DNA of 64,000 bases from Blattamonas nauphoetae (Eukaryota; Preaxostyla; Oxymonadida), in the NCBI GenBank assembly GCA_033064195.1, contig JARBJD010000124.1, positions 62,001 through 126,000 of the forward strand. The letters are read 5' to 3'. The notes under the pieces are model-generated. The model saw only the letters and a program-made list of their open reading frames with translations. It was not told the DNA's origin and ran no database searches. The translations under genes were made by a program, and so were the position numbers. This document shows positions 12,385 to 24,419 of this stretch, in pieces (the stretch's first letter is position 1; every line of letters starts with the position of its first letter).

Positions 12385-13989
12385 TCACTTCACATCTCCT
12401 ATTGATATTAGATTTTCACGTAATCGTCAGAGTAAAGGAGTGAGGTGAAGAAAAGAATTGAATGGTTTGATCAATGTCTCCCTCGTCAATTACAGTCGCT
12501 GTCACGTGGGTTCGCGGATCAAGGACGAAATTACACTCTTTCATTTCACATACTTTTTCTTTATTATCCTTTGCTCTACATCTGCTAGTATTCGACAAAC
12601 CCGAAAAAGTGGTTGATCTTGCGTGAAGTGAAAATGAAAAAGAGAATGGGTTAATCTCCAATGCCCACCAAGTGTTCCTCATTATCAACAATGAGTCGAG
12701 GATCCATTATTGACAAGAATTCAATCAATGATCATTATCAGCGTCAAGAGTGAAGATCTAATTGGATGAGTGGATCCTGCTACCATATGCTTCTACTGAC
12801 AAGTCTCGGTTTGTCAACTGTTTCAATATGAGTTTTTTTCAGGTTCTCTTTCATTTTGAAGCCAGAAATTCTCTGTTGTCAATAGATCTAGACATGGTGG
12901 AAACAAGTTCATTGGTGATCATGATTGTTTGACTATCAAACCGTAATGAGTGTTTGATTAGTTTCTGTTTGGTGTTTTGAAGTGATTACCTTCGATATTG
13001 GTATCTATCACGGAATCCACTGGCGGATTTGTTCAACGAATGTATGTCCTCTGTCCTTCTCATTGAAGTCCTGATTACTTCTGCCACGATTTCAAGAAGC
13101 TCAGAATCGTGGTTTAACCTTTGAGGATTCATCTTGCAAGGGGTACGACAGACCAACCAGCCATCTTTTTAGGAAGGATCTCTTTCTTCACATGTGGTTT
13201 TGGTTTTCATCTTGCTTGAGTCAACAAAAGGGGAAAAGAGAATGGAAAGAGAAGGACAGACTTTTTTTGAGAGTATACAAGGAACCATTCGATGGTATTT
13301 TCAAGTCCTTTTTGTGGGGGTTTTGATTCGTTCATTTTCAACTCCACACCTGTTCTTCACTGTTTTCCTTCATTTCTGAATCGATACCTGCTCTCAATTT
13401 AAGATTTATTTATCCCATTTCACAGAAAACATTCTCATTTGTTTTGTCCAGCGGTTCTCAACTTTCTGGGTCAGATCACGTGTCCCGTTTTCCTGGAAAA
13501 AAGGAGGAATGTCGAATAGCTGGATCGACATTAAGTGGTGACAAAAAGAGAATAAAGGGAAAAGAAAAGGCTAATATTGTGTGACACAATCGCGAAATCA
13601 TGTGATGGCGACTGTAAGGAGGAAATAGAGGGCTGAATAGCTGGACTGAAGGGATAAAGAATAGACTGTTCGTGCATTAACTTAGTACGCCTTGATGAAC
13701 AAGTCCGGCTTGGTCGGGGAACTATGAGCTAAAAGGGCATTAAAGAGTCCAGAGGATTCGAGTGATTTTGTGTAATCATATGGTACTACACCTAGGGAAC
13801 AAAATCAGAGTCACAAAATCGATACCACTGAGAGCGATCAGGAAGGAGATCAGTGCTTCCTGCGAATTGAATCGAGGAAGAAAGACACACGAAAACTGGT
13901 GTTGGATGGTTCTCATAAATCAGAAAGCTACAAATCCTCAAAATATTCACACGGAACAATTTGTTCACAAGAGAAGGATCTGATGAAGG
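12385..13989. other. 1.6 kb with no recognisable gene
   Basis: Only short frames of under 100 codons occur, none with recognisable motifs or good splice-linked continuation. The frame at 12,416-12,691 (minus) could be an isolated exon but nothing supports it. No terminal inverted repeats or tandem repeats were seen. It may contain the 3' end of the pogo-type element and degraded repeat DNA. Confidence 0.4.
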
Positions 13990-15120
13990 TCAGCAAGAAT
14001 CCGGCACAGACATGTCAGGTTGATTCGAAGAATGTTCAAAGCAGCCACTCTTTCTGATGCCGCTCCTTTCGACAATATCTCCACCAACTCTTCCAATCGA
14101 TCTTCCACATCCGCTTAGGAGAAGAAAAACAATGCTGAAGGCCCACACGGTTGGGAGGTTGATATGCTGCATCGGGAGTCAAATATGACGAAACGCGCCT
14201 TTGCACGTCCTTCACAAGAGACAACTTCCACTTCATAGCAAAGTCTCTATAGTTGCGAGAGTATAACTGTAGTACAGATTGAGATTCGTAGAGACAAAAA
14301 TGATTCTGGGTTTGCCATCCATAGAAATACCCTGTAAGGGTTCGATCAAGTTTCTCGATGAAAGTGGTGATGTCTTTATCAGTGCATGGAGATGTACTTT
14401 CATCCAGTCACTGTTTCATGTCTTCTCAGATTCACCTTGTTCCAACTCCTCTCATCACACTTCCACCGATGGATTTCACGTATCCATCGCAATTCTCCAT
14501 CATGCATACCACCATTGTTCACAACTCTTATAATCCTCCTTATTATTGGAGATCTGCTCTTCTTTCCGCCCCAGTCGAATCTGGAGTTGTCTCAATCACA
14601 ATCACGATTCTCTCAAAGCGAGGTCTGCTTAGTTCCTCTTCATAATTTGATCAGATGGTTACATTCGTTTTGGTTTGATGGATTACTCATCTCCAATTCC
14701 TGCAATTGGTGAAGAACTTGGGAATTATGTCAAAAGTCTGTTTTTCTCTCTTCTCATCTTCTCAGACTCTGTCGGTTTCGAAAAATCTGGTAATCTCTAC
14801 TACAACACTCCCTCATCCCGTTCACATGAATGTAGTCATTCTCGTCTGAATGAAGGAGGTTGTGTCCGAATGGAAGTTGATCTTGAGGCAACACCTTGAA
14901 CTGTCCGATTCTTTGTGAATGGTGTGGCTGGAGAATGTTACATGTCAGGAATCGCTTCATGAGTGCGAATTGGAGTCTGATTCTCTCTTCACTCATTTTT
15001 CTCTTTTTCAGTTTTCTGTTTATGGCGAAGGAACATCGATCAGAATTGACAACATTTCTCGCCTCTCCCAACCAACACCACTCTCAGAGGGAATGAACGA
15101 AGTGAAATGGTGAGCGTGGA
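13990..15120 (+). pseudogene. SPRY-type protein gene relic, copy A
   Basis: Recognisable pieces of a SPRY-domain protein lie in order. They include a segment around 14,025-14,220 (KAATLSDAAPFDN), a middle part around 14,440-14,640 (DFTYPSQFSIMHTTIVH), and GLMDYSSPIPAIGEELG around 14,672-14,725. The segment around 14,780-14,900 has the VRMEVDLEATP phrase, and the end is RIDNISRLSQPTP near 15,045-15,085. Reading frame changes several times and TAG replaces a Glu codon (GAG in the other copy) near 14,116, so this copy is broken. SPRY domains bind partner proteins; large SPRY families are typical of oxymonads. The other copy is at 46,390-47,604 on the minus strand. Confidence 0.55.
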
Positions 15121-15475
15121 CAGCCGCAGCACCACGCTCATTCCACCGCTCCAAAATGAACACTCGATCTCCTCTTTCCTCTTGCAAGAGTGTCAGAAAT
15201 GAGGGCAGGACGGGAAAGTGATATTCCCCACCGAAAAGGGAGTGCATCCATCTGCCAAAACAATGCAGTCCTCTCGAACAGGCGATGACCCCCAATGCGT
15301 GGAATCCTCTCGCCTGCGAACAAAGGAGTCCACCGACAGATGCTGAATCAGACTCATCTCGGAGCGAACAAGACTTTTCAATTGACCATCGAAAGAAGGA
15401 TTTGTTTGAAGAAAGAAAAGGAAGAATAAGAAAGGATTATGTCCTCAGGCGAAGTGAGAAAGGATAGAAACAACA

Positions 15476-16076
15476 GTGAAAATGGAAGAAACGCAAGAAC
15501 ATCCACTTGATGACAGACCCAATGAGGAAGAACAGCAACGAAAAGCAGGATCCAATAACCTCCAACAATTTGAGAAATCAACACGTGTTCTGTCTGTGAT
15601 CGGCCAAAAAAACGGAAGAACAACCCGAAATGGCAAACGTGATTGGGACTTGCCGCGTGTCTTTGACGAGTTCACGACGAACACAACAGATGCTCTCCAA
15701 CCGCGGCCCAACGCCATTCGTAAGTTTGATGTCACTTTCGAAGAGTGAAATCGAAGACATCGAAAACGATCTGGATATTTCTGTTTCAATGACTGTTCAA
15801 ACACTTCATCATGGACTCTGTCGTGAAGAACAAGCCACTGTCGGCAGCGGCGTGTTCATCACACAAAGCATTTGACAGCTCCATTCCTCCATTCACACAC
15901 ACCATTGAACCGCTCTTGATGCTCGGCTGACGATGGCCAGACATTGGAATGGTGAGAACGAGGGTGACTCGAAAGTGAGCAGGAATTGGGTGAATTGCGA
16001 GCAGTGTCTGATCGTGCAAATCATTCAGTGGATGATATTGATGCGGCTGAAGCAGACATTTCAAGTGGATTGACAA
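15476..16076. other. Conserved segment downstream of SPRY relic, coding strand unclear
   Basis: This region and its partner (45,543-46,150) keep similar predicted peptides on both strands. One strand gives PTPFVSLMSLSKSEIEDIEN; the other gives TIPMSGHRQPSIK...GSMVCVNGGMEL. Simple recent duplication would produce the same effect, so I cannot choose a strand. Acidic coiled-coil character on the plus strand of this copy fits the phrase KSEIEDIENDLDISVSM. No family recognised. Confidence 0.3.
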
Positions 16077-16330
16077 TGCTCACAACACAATAGACTCGAC
16101 ACAGGAAACATGAAAAAGAACACTCTACCCAACCAGAACTCGTCACAGTTGGACAGAAAATGAACACCGGAAACGAATTTCAAACAATTCTTGGTGAATG
16201 TGTGCAGAAGGAGCTTTCATTAGAACATTGGGAACAACACTCTGAAAAGGGCCCAGAAACAGAGAATATGAAAGTCAAGACTGAAGTGGCAAAGAATTGT
16301 GAGCAGAAATCATGCTGTTTGTGAGAACAT

Positions 16331-16815
16331 TCTTCAGAAACGGGAATATTGCAGACAGACCGCGATGAACGAGGTGCGAGTCTGACTCTCCGATTCTGCG
16401 ACATTTGCAGGAAGTGACATTGACCAAACGACAGACGCATTTGGAGAACACCAAAACAACAAAGCGAGACATCTTCGCAGGTGGATGAAGAAGAGGTGAG
16501 ACTGGACACGACGAAACAAGCCAGATGGCGGAAACGGACTGATCTTGTGAAGTAGTCACGCATCACCGAAGCACAACCACATCACACTCTCCATGAGGTG
16601 CTTCCCGACAGAACAGGCACTTGTGGAGCGGAACAGGAGAAGGACAGAAACAGGCGAGAGAATGTGAAACAGTTGACATATTCGTTCGTTTATCTTAAAC
16701 ATGACAGCTCCCTCGTCCTTTTGTTTCGATCTCACCTATGTTGAGTGTCCTAGTCAACCTCGACTCTGAACCTTTCGGCCATACTTTTTTCTAACTACAA
16801 AAGTAATAGCAAACA
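16331..16815. repeat. Repeated 5' flank of Crinkler/RHS-like copy 2
   Basis: Nearly the same sequence as 1-482, ending at the conserved ATGGATCCGATC start region shared with copy 1. It supports the view that 16,816 onward is a duplicated Crinkler/RHS-like locus with its leader. Confidence 0.6.
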
Positions 16816-16994
16816 ATGGATCCGATCCTCCACTTCACCTCATTTTTCTCAAGAAAACGTCCACTTTGAAATGGACTTATCAGCTCCAGCTGTGGTAGAT
16901 GCGCTGACGCAGCAAGACAGCATCCGGGACATGGTATTTGTGCTGTTCGAGACGCCTGAAGACGCAGCAACACCCATCCGAATTTTTCTACAGT

Positions 16995-18138
16995 CGAAAA
17001 GGTAAAACTGCAAGGCTGACGGAAGCATCCGTTTTAACTATTTCCTCCATTTCACGGTTTTTATGTATCTGAACTTTTCCAATAATAGACGCTGAGAAAC
17101 GAGGTCAATGATGTGACGAGAAAAAGCAACATCATGGTTTGATCTTCCTCTCCTCATCCTCTCACCGCGCCCAAACGCCTTCACCTCTCGCAACACGCAG
17201 TATTCGCACACTCAAATTAGAAATAGCGTTTCTTCCACCATCAAACATGAACTCCCACCAGATTCGACTGAAGTTCCATTTCCGCTCTACAACGGTGTGC
17301 ATTGGATTTAAGTTCAGTTTTATTTTAACGATTATCCCAATATTCATCATTTTTCAGAAATGCTCTTCCGAATGACGAGAGTTGGAGTCAAACTGAACAG
17401 AAACCTACGCTCGTTGACAGATCGCAACAAGATGCAATTCCACGTTAAGAACATAAACAATCCATGATTTCATCGGGTATCATCCCTTTTTCTTCATTAT
17501 TTCAGACCTTACGATGTTATCTCGCCGTTATTGTTCCATGGTTTCCAACTCTCTTCCCATCGAAGCCGAAATTGTGCATTCTTCGATAAATTTCTGGAAT
17601 CATTCTGTCGAACACCGACGCACTGCTGAATACCAAGATTTGGAGTGTTGAACATTGCGAAACGGAAGGAATGTCTCTGAGGAAAGGACAGGATCAGATA
17701 TTTCGACCCTTCAGCCGTTTGTCCTTCCAGCTCTAATTTCTGTTTTGATCAGATGTTTTCTGAGATGTCTCAGACTGAATAAGCTCAACCCTCAATACAC
17801 ATGTCGGAACTTCAAGTCAAAAATCAAAGCGACTGTCTCTCACTCTTCCACTCGAATGAAGACAACACATGACGAGATAAGTGATGAAGAGACCAATTTA
17901 CATTTGTTTGATCTCATATTTTCAATCGATTCGAAACTACGAAGTCGTCGTGACATCTCACTTTTCTAATAACAATCTTTTCTCTGTATAGCTCTCCATT
18001 TCAACAATGATTTGATATATCTCTGTTTTTCTGCCGAAATTGATGCTGAAAACCAAATTGAACAATTCCAATGATTGTTCTTGACAGAGATCGGATCCGT
18101 CCCCCAACTGAACATTTCACCTCCAAACTGACCAACAA
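16995..18138. other. Left interior of the TA-flanked element, no gene recognised
   Basis: About 1.1 kb of AT-rich DNA with only short frames (for example 17,655-17,969, 104 codons). No family recognised and no internal repeats seen. Confidence 0.35.
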
Positions 18139-18149
18139 GGGGGTACCTC

Positions 18150-18282
18150 AATTTTCAGGGGAAAAACTCGATCCCAGGGGAATATCTCAATCACAGGGGA
18201 GAATCTCAGTCACAGGGGAAAGTCTCAATCACAGGGGAAAATCTCGGGCCACAGGGGAAGAATCTCAAGGACAAGGGGATTG
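18150..18282. repeat. Tandem repeat of about 18-nt units in left arm
   Basis: Seven or so units of the form CAGGGGAAAATCTCAATCA with variable middle bases lie just inside the terminus. The mirror-image array is at 20,820-20,955. Subterminal arrays of this kind often bind a transposase; that role is inference. Confidence 0.65.
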
Positions 18283-18304
18283 AAGAAGAACACGATTTTG
18301 AACA

Positions 18305-18379
18305 TGTTTGGTTAAGCGGTAAGTACGTTGGACTTTGAGACGGCGGACCCGGGTTCGATTCCTGTCATCGACTTTTTTT
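18305..18379 (+). ncRNA. tRNA-like Pol III promoter unit (SINE-like), left arm
   Basis: A good A box (TGGTTAAGCGGTAAGTACG, 18,309-18,327) and B box (GGGTTCGATTCC, 18,351-18,362) are at tRNA spacing. A run of seven T follows immediately (18,373-18,379), as in a Pol III terminator. A T-arm with four pairs forms, but the acceptor stem does not pair and the anticodon stem closes only around an oversized loop, so it is not a functional tRNA. It resembles the tRNA-derived head of a SINE. Confidence 0.45.
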
Positions 18380-19007
18380 CCTTTTTTATTTCATTTTTTT
18401 CAGATATCAAATATTCTCTCTGTTTTCAAACCCTTTTTCTGCAAAAACTATTCATAAAGACTCTACGAGGAACAAAGCGTTGCTGATGAGCGGGCGATCA
18501 CGATCCTCCATTGGTTTTCAAATTCCGGCATGATTCCACAAAATAACTCAACACACAACATAACAATGAAATGTTTGATGTTTCTTCTTCTGATTTTCTC
18601 AATTCTTCAATTGTTTGGCGAGTTTGAAGGTTATTGTGGTGATCGCTCGTTCCACCATCGACTCGTCATCAGCTGAGTGGACAAGAGCTGTGTGATGGTG
18701 TAGAAAGAGTGCAAAATGATGCTTTTGAGACTCATCTTGAAGTTGACAGTGAGAGAAGATCTGCGAATGTCTGTCACTTCCACAGCCTTCATTACCTGAT
18801 GGCGCGAGAAGTTACATGTTGGGAGCGTGAATATCTGTGGAACACTCCAAAGGGCCTACAATAGTGATGTGAATCACTTTGAATTTGCTGTGAACTGTCA
18901 CATTCCATGAACAACAGACGATCGATCATTCCGAATTTGATTGTGACATCAAACAACAAACAAGTCGTCTTCCTGTAGAAATATTGCCGTTCTCGTCAAA
19001 ATTTACA

Positions 19008-20115
19008 TCATCCTTCATTTTTCTTTGATTTGGTGAACATAGACGAGACCAGACTCAGTGTGTACATCACCTTGATTTCCGTGAAGTCGAGATCAATCAT
19101 TAACGCACTGAAGAAGATAATAGTTGCAGATAGAGAACAGAACACACCCAGACAGTGGAGACTTAGTGTTTGAAGCTGTTCTTCAAATTGGGGAGAATTT
19201 TCGTCTTTTGTTGGAAGGAGATGTGTGAGCCAAATGGAGATGGGAGACGAAGATGATGTGTTTGATTCGGTTGTCTCATCCTTCGCAAGTTCCTGCTCTC
19301 CCATCACTTCTTTCTTCAGAATCTCGTTTTTCCTCTCTTCCTCCTTCCGATCAATTCGAGCTCCAAAAAACGACTCCAACTGAGCCAGTGTTCGCTCGCT
19401 TTTGAAATGATCTTCAGCTGGCTCTGCAATGAACGGGAAAGGAGACTGGAAGGGTGGTTGTATCGGCGCTGCTTGAACTGTGGACGAGGGAGACAGCGAA
19501 TATTGGTTTTGTGTCTTTTGAGTCCGATTTCTGCTAAAAATGGAGGTTTTGGTCGGAGCTGGCGATGGAGTGCGGATTGAGGGGTTGGGACTGGAGAGAG
19601 GCTCTCTGGTTGTGGTTCTGTGTCGATATGGATTGATTGAACGAGTGAGTTGTTTTATCTATAAGTGTGTCTGTGTGGATTTAGAGCGGATAATGAGCTG
19701 TTGGAGAGAGACGGGTTCGGCTGGGAATGGAAGAGAGGAATGAAGAGCGACACAACAGAGAAAAGGGAGGAGGGAGATGGAGTGAGTGGTGAGGACAGGA
19801 AATGAAGAGAAAATAGAACGAATAAAACAAACAATCCACTGTTGTGCGCAGTTGAGCTGAGTGTGTCGGAACAAGGCGCAATCTCTTCGAGATGGCTCAG
19901 AAGAGAGAGGAAGATCGCTTCGGTGTATTATCACGCGAAATTGGGAGACAGGTAACGACTTTGCTTTCGGTGGGATCGTGTTGAGTCTTCTCTTCGTGGT
20001 GCCATATCCGATCTCGCTCTCCTTTTTCCTCTCCGCCCTTCTCTTTAGCTGCTCCTCTCTCTCTTCTTCAGCCACATTGTTCCTTCCAGTTGCGTCTGGT
20101 TCAACTAGATCAGTT
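19008..20115 (-). CDS. Unrecognised spliced gene; weak Get2/CAML-like features
   Basis: Two coding blocks on the minus strand. The 5' block (19,957 to about 20,115) encodes a highly charged stretch, EEEREEQLKRRAERKKESEI followed by GYGTTKRRLNTIPPK. The 3' block (19,008-19,658, after an acceptor TTATAG) has a Pro/Ser-rich linker, an acidic/basic stretch (LESFFGARIDRKEEERKN), and a hydrophobic C terminus with one or two possible membrane spans (about 19,050-19,150). A charged N terminus with an RLN-x-I motif, a long linker and C-terminal membrane spans is the layout of Get2/CAML, the membrane receptor for tail-anchored protein insertion. That match is suggestive only. The gap of about 300 nt between blocks is long for introns here, and no ATG is clear. 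The gene sits inside a transposon, so it may be captured host DNA. Confidence 0.3.
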
Positions 20116-20733
20116 TATTTGATATCAATTGTCCATAAGAAGGGTGTGATTGTCAATCCAGTTCTTTGAGCGAAAACGCATCTGTGAGATTCGCTGAGAT
20201 AGACAAAATACGTAGCGGTGTTGTTGAAGTGGGGAACGTGTCTTGTTTTGATTCTGGCCTTGGATAGAGTGGTAGTCGCTGAGTCGAAGGATCGGGAGGC
20301 TCAGAGTCATCCATCAACAAATCTAGAGATGATGAGGATGTCTTTGAGACAAAACTGGACAAACGGGAGGTAAGCATATTGATAACATCAACCGAAAGTG
20401 CACAGTCTCAAGATTAGCCTTCGACGCATCGATTAGATGGATGAACAGACTGTTCGACCTTGGGTGAAAAGAACAAAGATTGTGAGAATGAGTGAATGTG
20501 AAATTGTGAATGGAGCACAAAGAAACATCAAACATTTCATTGTTATGTTGTGTGTTGAGTTATTTTGTGGAATCATGCCGGAATTTGAAAACCAATGGAG
20601 GATCGTGATCGCCCGCTCATCAGCAACGCTTTGTTCCTCGTAGAGTCTTTATGAATAGTTTTTGCAGAAAAAGGGATTGAAAACAGAGAGAATATTTGAT
20701 ATCTGAAAAAAATGAAATAAAAAAGGAAAAAAA

Positions 20734-20800
20734 GTCAATGACAGGAATCGAACCCGGGTCCGCCGTCTCAAAGTCCAACGTACTTACCGCTAAACCAAAC
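20734..20800 (-). ncRNA. tRNA-like Pol III promoter unit, right arm
   Basis: Mirror copy of the unit at 18,305-18,379 on the opposite strand. The B box is intact (GAATCGAACCC on the plus strand) and the A box reads TGGTTTAGCGGTAAGTACG, one base different from the left arm. Transcription from both arms would run inward. Confidence 0.4.
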
Positions 20801-23800
20801 ATGTTCAAAATCGTGTTCTTCTTCAATCCCCTTGTCCTTGAGATTCTTCCCCTGTGGCCCGAGATTTTCCCCTGTGATTGAGACTTTCCCCTGTGACTGA
20901 GATTCTCCCCTGTGATTGAGATATTCCCCTGGGATCGAGTTTTTCCCCTGAAAATTGAGACACCCCCAACAAGGCTGGTTTGGTTGTTGGCGTCAAAAAT
21001 ATCCTCACAGAACTCTGCTGTGAAGAGAATAAAACATAGGTCAGAATTCTTTCTTACATATTGCGTGCTTGCAGTTTTACATTTTCGACTGTACCTTTTG
21101 ATCGCCATGTTCCAGTTTATGTTGCCAAACATCTTTTTCAGATGCATTTCGCCGCCCAATATACGATTGAACATGCCCAGTCGATTGAATGGCATACCGT
21201 TTTGGTCCATGATTTGAACAGTGACCAACTGATGACTCTCTCTGAACTCGACGAATCAATGAGCTTGGAAGATCTCAGGCAGACTCAAAACACTCCTGAT
21301 GGACGTGATCTCTCTTCGTTGCTGATCATTATGACCTTCTCGTCGTCTGTTCTTGAGGACCCTCAATTTCAACATTCTCAACAAATCTCTGACTTTATCG
21401 GTGTCAGTTGCGATTTTGATTTGAACAAGGCACTCCCACGGATTGCACGGAACGTCATAGTGGCGATTGATTCGTCCATTGGCCCTTTGAGCCACAGTGA
21501 ATTTCCGAACTACAACAAGCGACCCGACGCAATCATGCCTCTGGACACGTCCAGGTTCATGCTGAAGACAGTTGAGAGTTATTGGAATCAAGAAAATCTG
21601 GAACATCCTTAGAAAGACATCGTGTTTCGGCCGTCGTGGTTCTCTCTCCTCAGCCACATTTTGTTCAATTCCCAGAAGTTTGTACAAAAGCCCATCGGTC
21701 AGAGACTTCGACCGATGGCTCATGTGGTGACAGGGTCATCTGGAGTTGGAAAATCAGCGCTTCGCATTCCAGCGATCACGCTTGCACTGAGCCTTGGAGC
21801 AGAGGTTTTTCTCTTTTGCTTTGTTGATGTTTGTAGGAAGTCTGTACAGCCAAGGCGAGTGAATATCCTCTGAAATTTGTCCGAAAGACGAGAGAAGAGT
21901 CCCCTCAATCAATATCCCTCCCGCAACCCGCTCCCCTCCTCACACCTCTCCCGACCGCAGCTCATGCAGCAAAGAAGCCAACAATGTGTGTCGCTCACGT
22001 AAACAAGCCTCCACGATATGTCGCCATCACGCCAACAACGTACAAATATGAAGTCTTCATCTCCAAAACAAAAGCAGATAAAGTTTATGACCGCACCGTG
22101 TTCGACGATGAAGACATCGCACGACAAGAAGTGGACCTCAGGAATACGGGAGAAGTGATGTGCACGCAACCAAATGAAGAGAACTGGATCAAGCTGGGGG
22201 AAGTGGAAGTGCCAAGCATCCACCACTTCCCTCATTTCCTGCGTCTGTTTGTTGATCGCAGTGACCAAGTTCACAACCCTCTTGAAGGAAAGACGTGGAA
22301 CATTGTCGACGAGTATGTTTCTTTATCATCTGCATTGTTCCTTTTTCTTGTCTAGTCTCAAGTTGGTTCCAGGCCATTTCAAGCCATCTCACCACTACAT
22401 CCTTCTGACCTCGCCAAATCAGACCTGTTGGAAACAAGCTGCCTCTATCACGAATCGGTCGCTGATGTCGATTGCCATTTATGTGCTGCCGACATTCACG
22501 CTGGCGGAGGAAGTGAACATGTTGAATGCCATTCCGTGCCAGTCAGATCGGTTGGACGTGTACGACCTCAAAAGACTGAAGCAAATCGTCGAAACTGACG
22601 GATTCACTCCCTGGTACATTCAACCTCCCTTGAACAAGGGACCTCCCCTGGAAGACCGAGCACAGAAAGTGATTGCGAGCGGAGATGTTCTTCGGCAGTC
22701 GATTTTTCACGACCTGATTGTTCTGGACAGCCCGCAAGTCGACCCGCACAACTTCACAACAGCCTACCCATCGCCGCGTGCTGAAGAGATCGTTGCAGAG
22801 AAGTGGACGACAAAACTGAAAGTGCAGCACAAATTCCTCGACGATCCTGCACATCGTTGCTCAACGGCTGAAGTCAAAAAATCCATGATCCACTCACTCT
22901 TCCAACGGCTGACCAACAGTGATGTTCGTCAGGGAGCACAATTTTCGAAAATGAAGATTGGAGAACAACCCGTCGTCCGCGAGGACAGGAAGCCGTTCTC
23001 GTTTCCTCCGACACCGACACGAAGTGGAGTGGACTCGAGCGGGACATGCGACACACTGCACGCCTTCCTTCCCAACATGGCCGAGTTTCAATGTTCGGAA
23101 GAGAACATCTTCGACGACAGGCTGTGGGGCCGATTCTTCGTCAATGCAATGGAAGACGAGCCTTTCAAGAGTGGATCAGTTGAGCAGCAGAAAGGAAAGT
23201 TTGTCTTTCAACCCAAAGAAACACCAAATCCGATTGAAGCCGAAGTCGGGGGAATCGCTCCGATCGGCAGCATCTCTCCATCTGAAGAGGAAACAACGGA
23301 TCGGCACGGACGTCGCTGCCAGAAACGAGCGTGCACCGCACCCATTCATCACTTCTTCACCTTCCACCTCGTCCCACACAGCTTGTACAACGCAGGCTTC
23401 GAGTCGATTCTGCTGTTCTTCCGAGTGGACTCCACAAACAAGATCGACTCGCTGGGCGTGCATTTCCTGAACTCGTCGATTGGAGATGAGGAGGAGATCG
23501 ATGAAGTCGGAGCAAATGCGATGATGGCGTGGCTGGTTCTGCTGATGGACTTGTCCGAACTTCGAGCAGACCAGATCTTCCCGCACTTCGTGTTTGTTGT
23601 GTCTGAGCGAGTGTTCGATCGATTTACGCCGAAAACTGGAAACATCACAGACTTCATGCCTGAAGAGAACATTGTGATTGCTGCACTGACATCACCAACT
23701 GGGAATCTTCGTGATCTGACAATCGAGGCAGAGGACGCACTGTTGCTGGACACAGGAAAGCGACTCCTGCCGAACAACGACCCAATGTGTGTGCGTTGTG

Positions 23801-24419
23801 GATTCTGCGGAGAAGTGATTGGAGACGAGTTCTTTCATCACGAATGCTGGGATTCACAGAAAGGATGGACGAATCTGAACTTCCCAAGACAGCTGCTCGA
23901 TCCAAAAACAAGACATTCGCTCTTCGAACACGAACCGGAATTGAGCAAGAAGATGGTCAAGTTGACCAATGTTGTTGTGTCTGAAGACGACCCAACGTTC
24001 TTCTACACACAGAAGACACTGGCGGAGAGAGAAGCTGACAGACAATCGACATCCTCTGACCGACACGCAGACACGCACCCAGTTGGACTGCAAGTGAAGT
24101 ACCCGTTCCCGACGATGGCTCGACCAAATGCAAGAATGTTGGGGAACCATCTGACATTTGACGTTGTGCGAGTGACGATGGTGTCGCCTGTGGAAGCGCA
24201 GAGACTTGGGCGAAGACTGCTGACCGACAGCTTCGTCTCTGCCGATCAAACGACGCCGCTGTCAATGTCTGTCACAGTCAACTTGCCTCAGCCACTCCCT
24301 CCCCCATGTCACCTCTACCGCTCTCCGTTCTGCCCACAACATCATCCGCGAATTGATGAAAGACACCTTCATTTGCCTCAAACAAAGAAAATAGGCATTG
24401 GTCCCGAGGGGCATATTCA

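Larger units (their letters stand above)
13990..16460. repeat. Dispersed inverted duplication (partner at 45,150-47,640)
   Basis: About 2.4 kb containing the SPRY relic, the downstream conserved segment and the start of the Crinkler-like 5' flank recurs in opposite orientation at 45,150-47,640. Similarity is high but imperfect, with many substitutions and short indels, so the duplication is older than the palindrome at 53.7-64 kb. Confidence 0.7.
18139..20967. mobile_element. Nested 2.8-kb element with 450-nt inverted arms
   Basis: Arms 18,139-18,586 and 20,519-20,967 are near-identical inverted copies. Ends read GGGGGTACCTCAATTTT on the left and the complement of GGGGGTGTCTCAATTTT on the right. 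Flanks give AACAA (18,134-18,138 and 20,968-20,972), extendable to CAACAA if one G is dropped, consistent with a 5- or 6-bp target duplication. Each arm holds a run of about 18-nt repeats, then a tRNA-like Pol III promoter and a T-run. The superfamily is not clear from ends or target length. The 1.9-kb interior carries a minus-strand spliced frame. Confidence 0.6.
16991..21091. mobile_element. 4.1-kb TA-flanked DNA transposon in Crinkler-like copy 2
   Basis: Ends are 24-nt terminal inverted repeats with one mismatch, starting CAGTCGAAAAGG and finishing CGACTG, flanked on both sides by TA (16,989-16,990 and 21,092-21,093). Copies 1 and 3 of the host gene run through the same point without interruption, which proves insertion. 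TA target and CAGT-type ends indicate the Tc1/mariner/pogo superfamily. I see no transposase inside, so it is non-autonomous. It carries a second element (18,139-20,967) and a host-like spliced frame. Confidence 0.75.

Noticed and set aside
18305-18379. Functional tRNA gene
   Set aside because: A and B boxes are good, but the acceptor stem does not pair and the anticodon stem-loop is abnormal; better read as a SINE-like promoter unit.
16991-21091. Polinton/Maverick or other virus-like element
   Set aside because: Target is TA, not 6 bp, and no polymerase, integrase or capsid-type gene is visible. No retrovirus-like or LTR element was recognised anywhere in the window.
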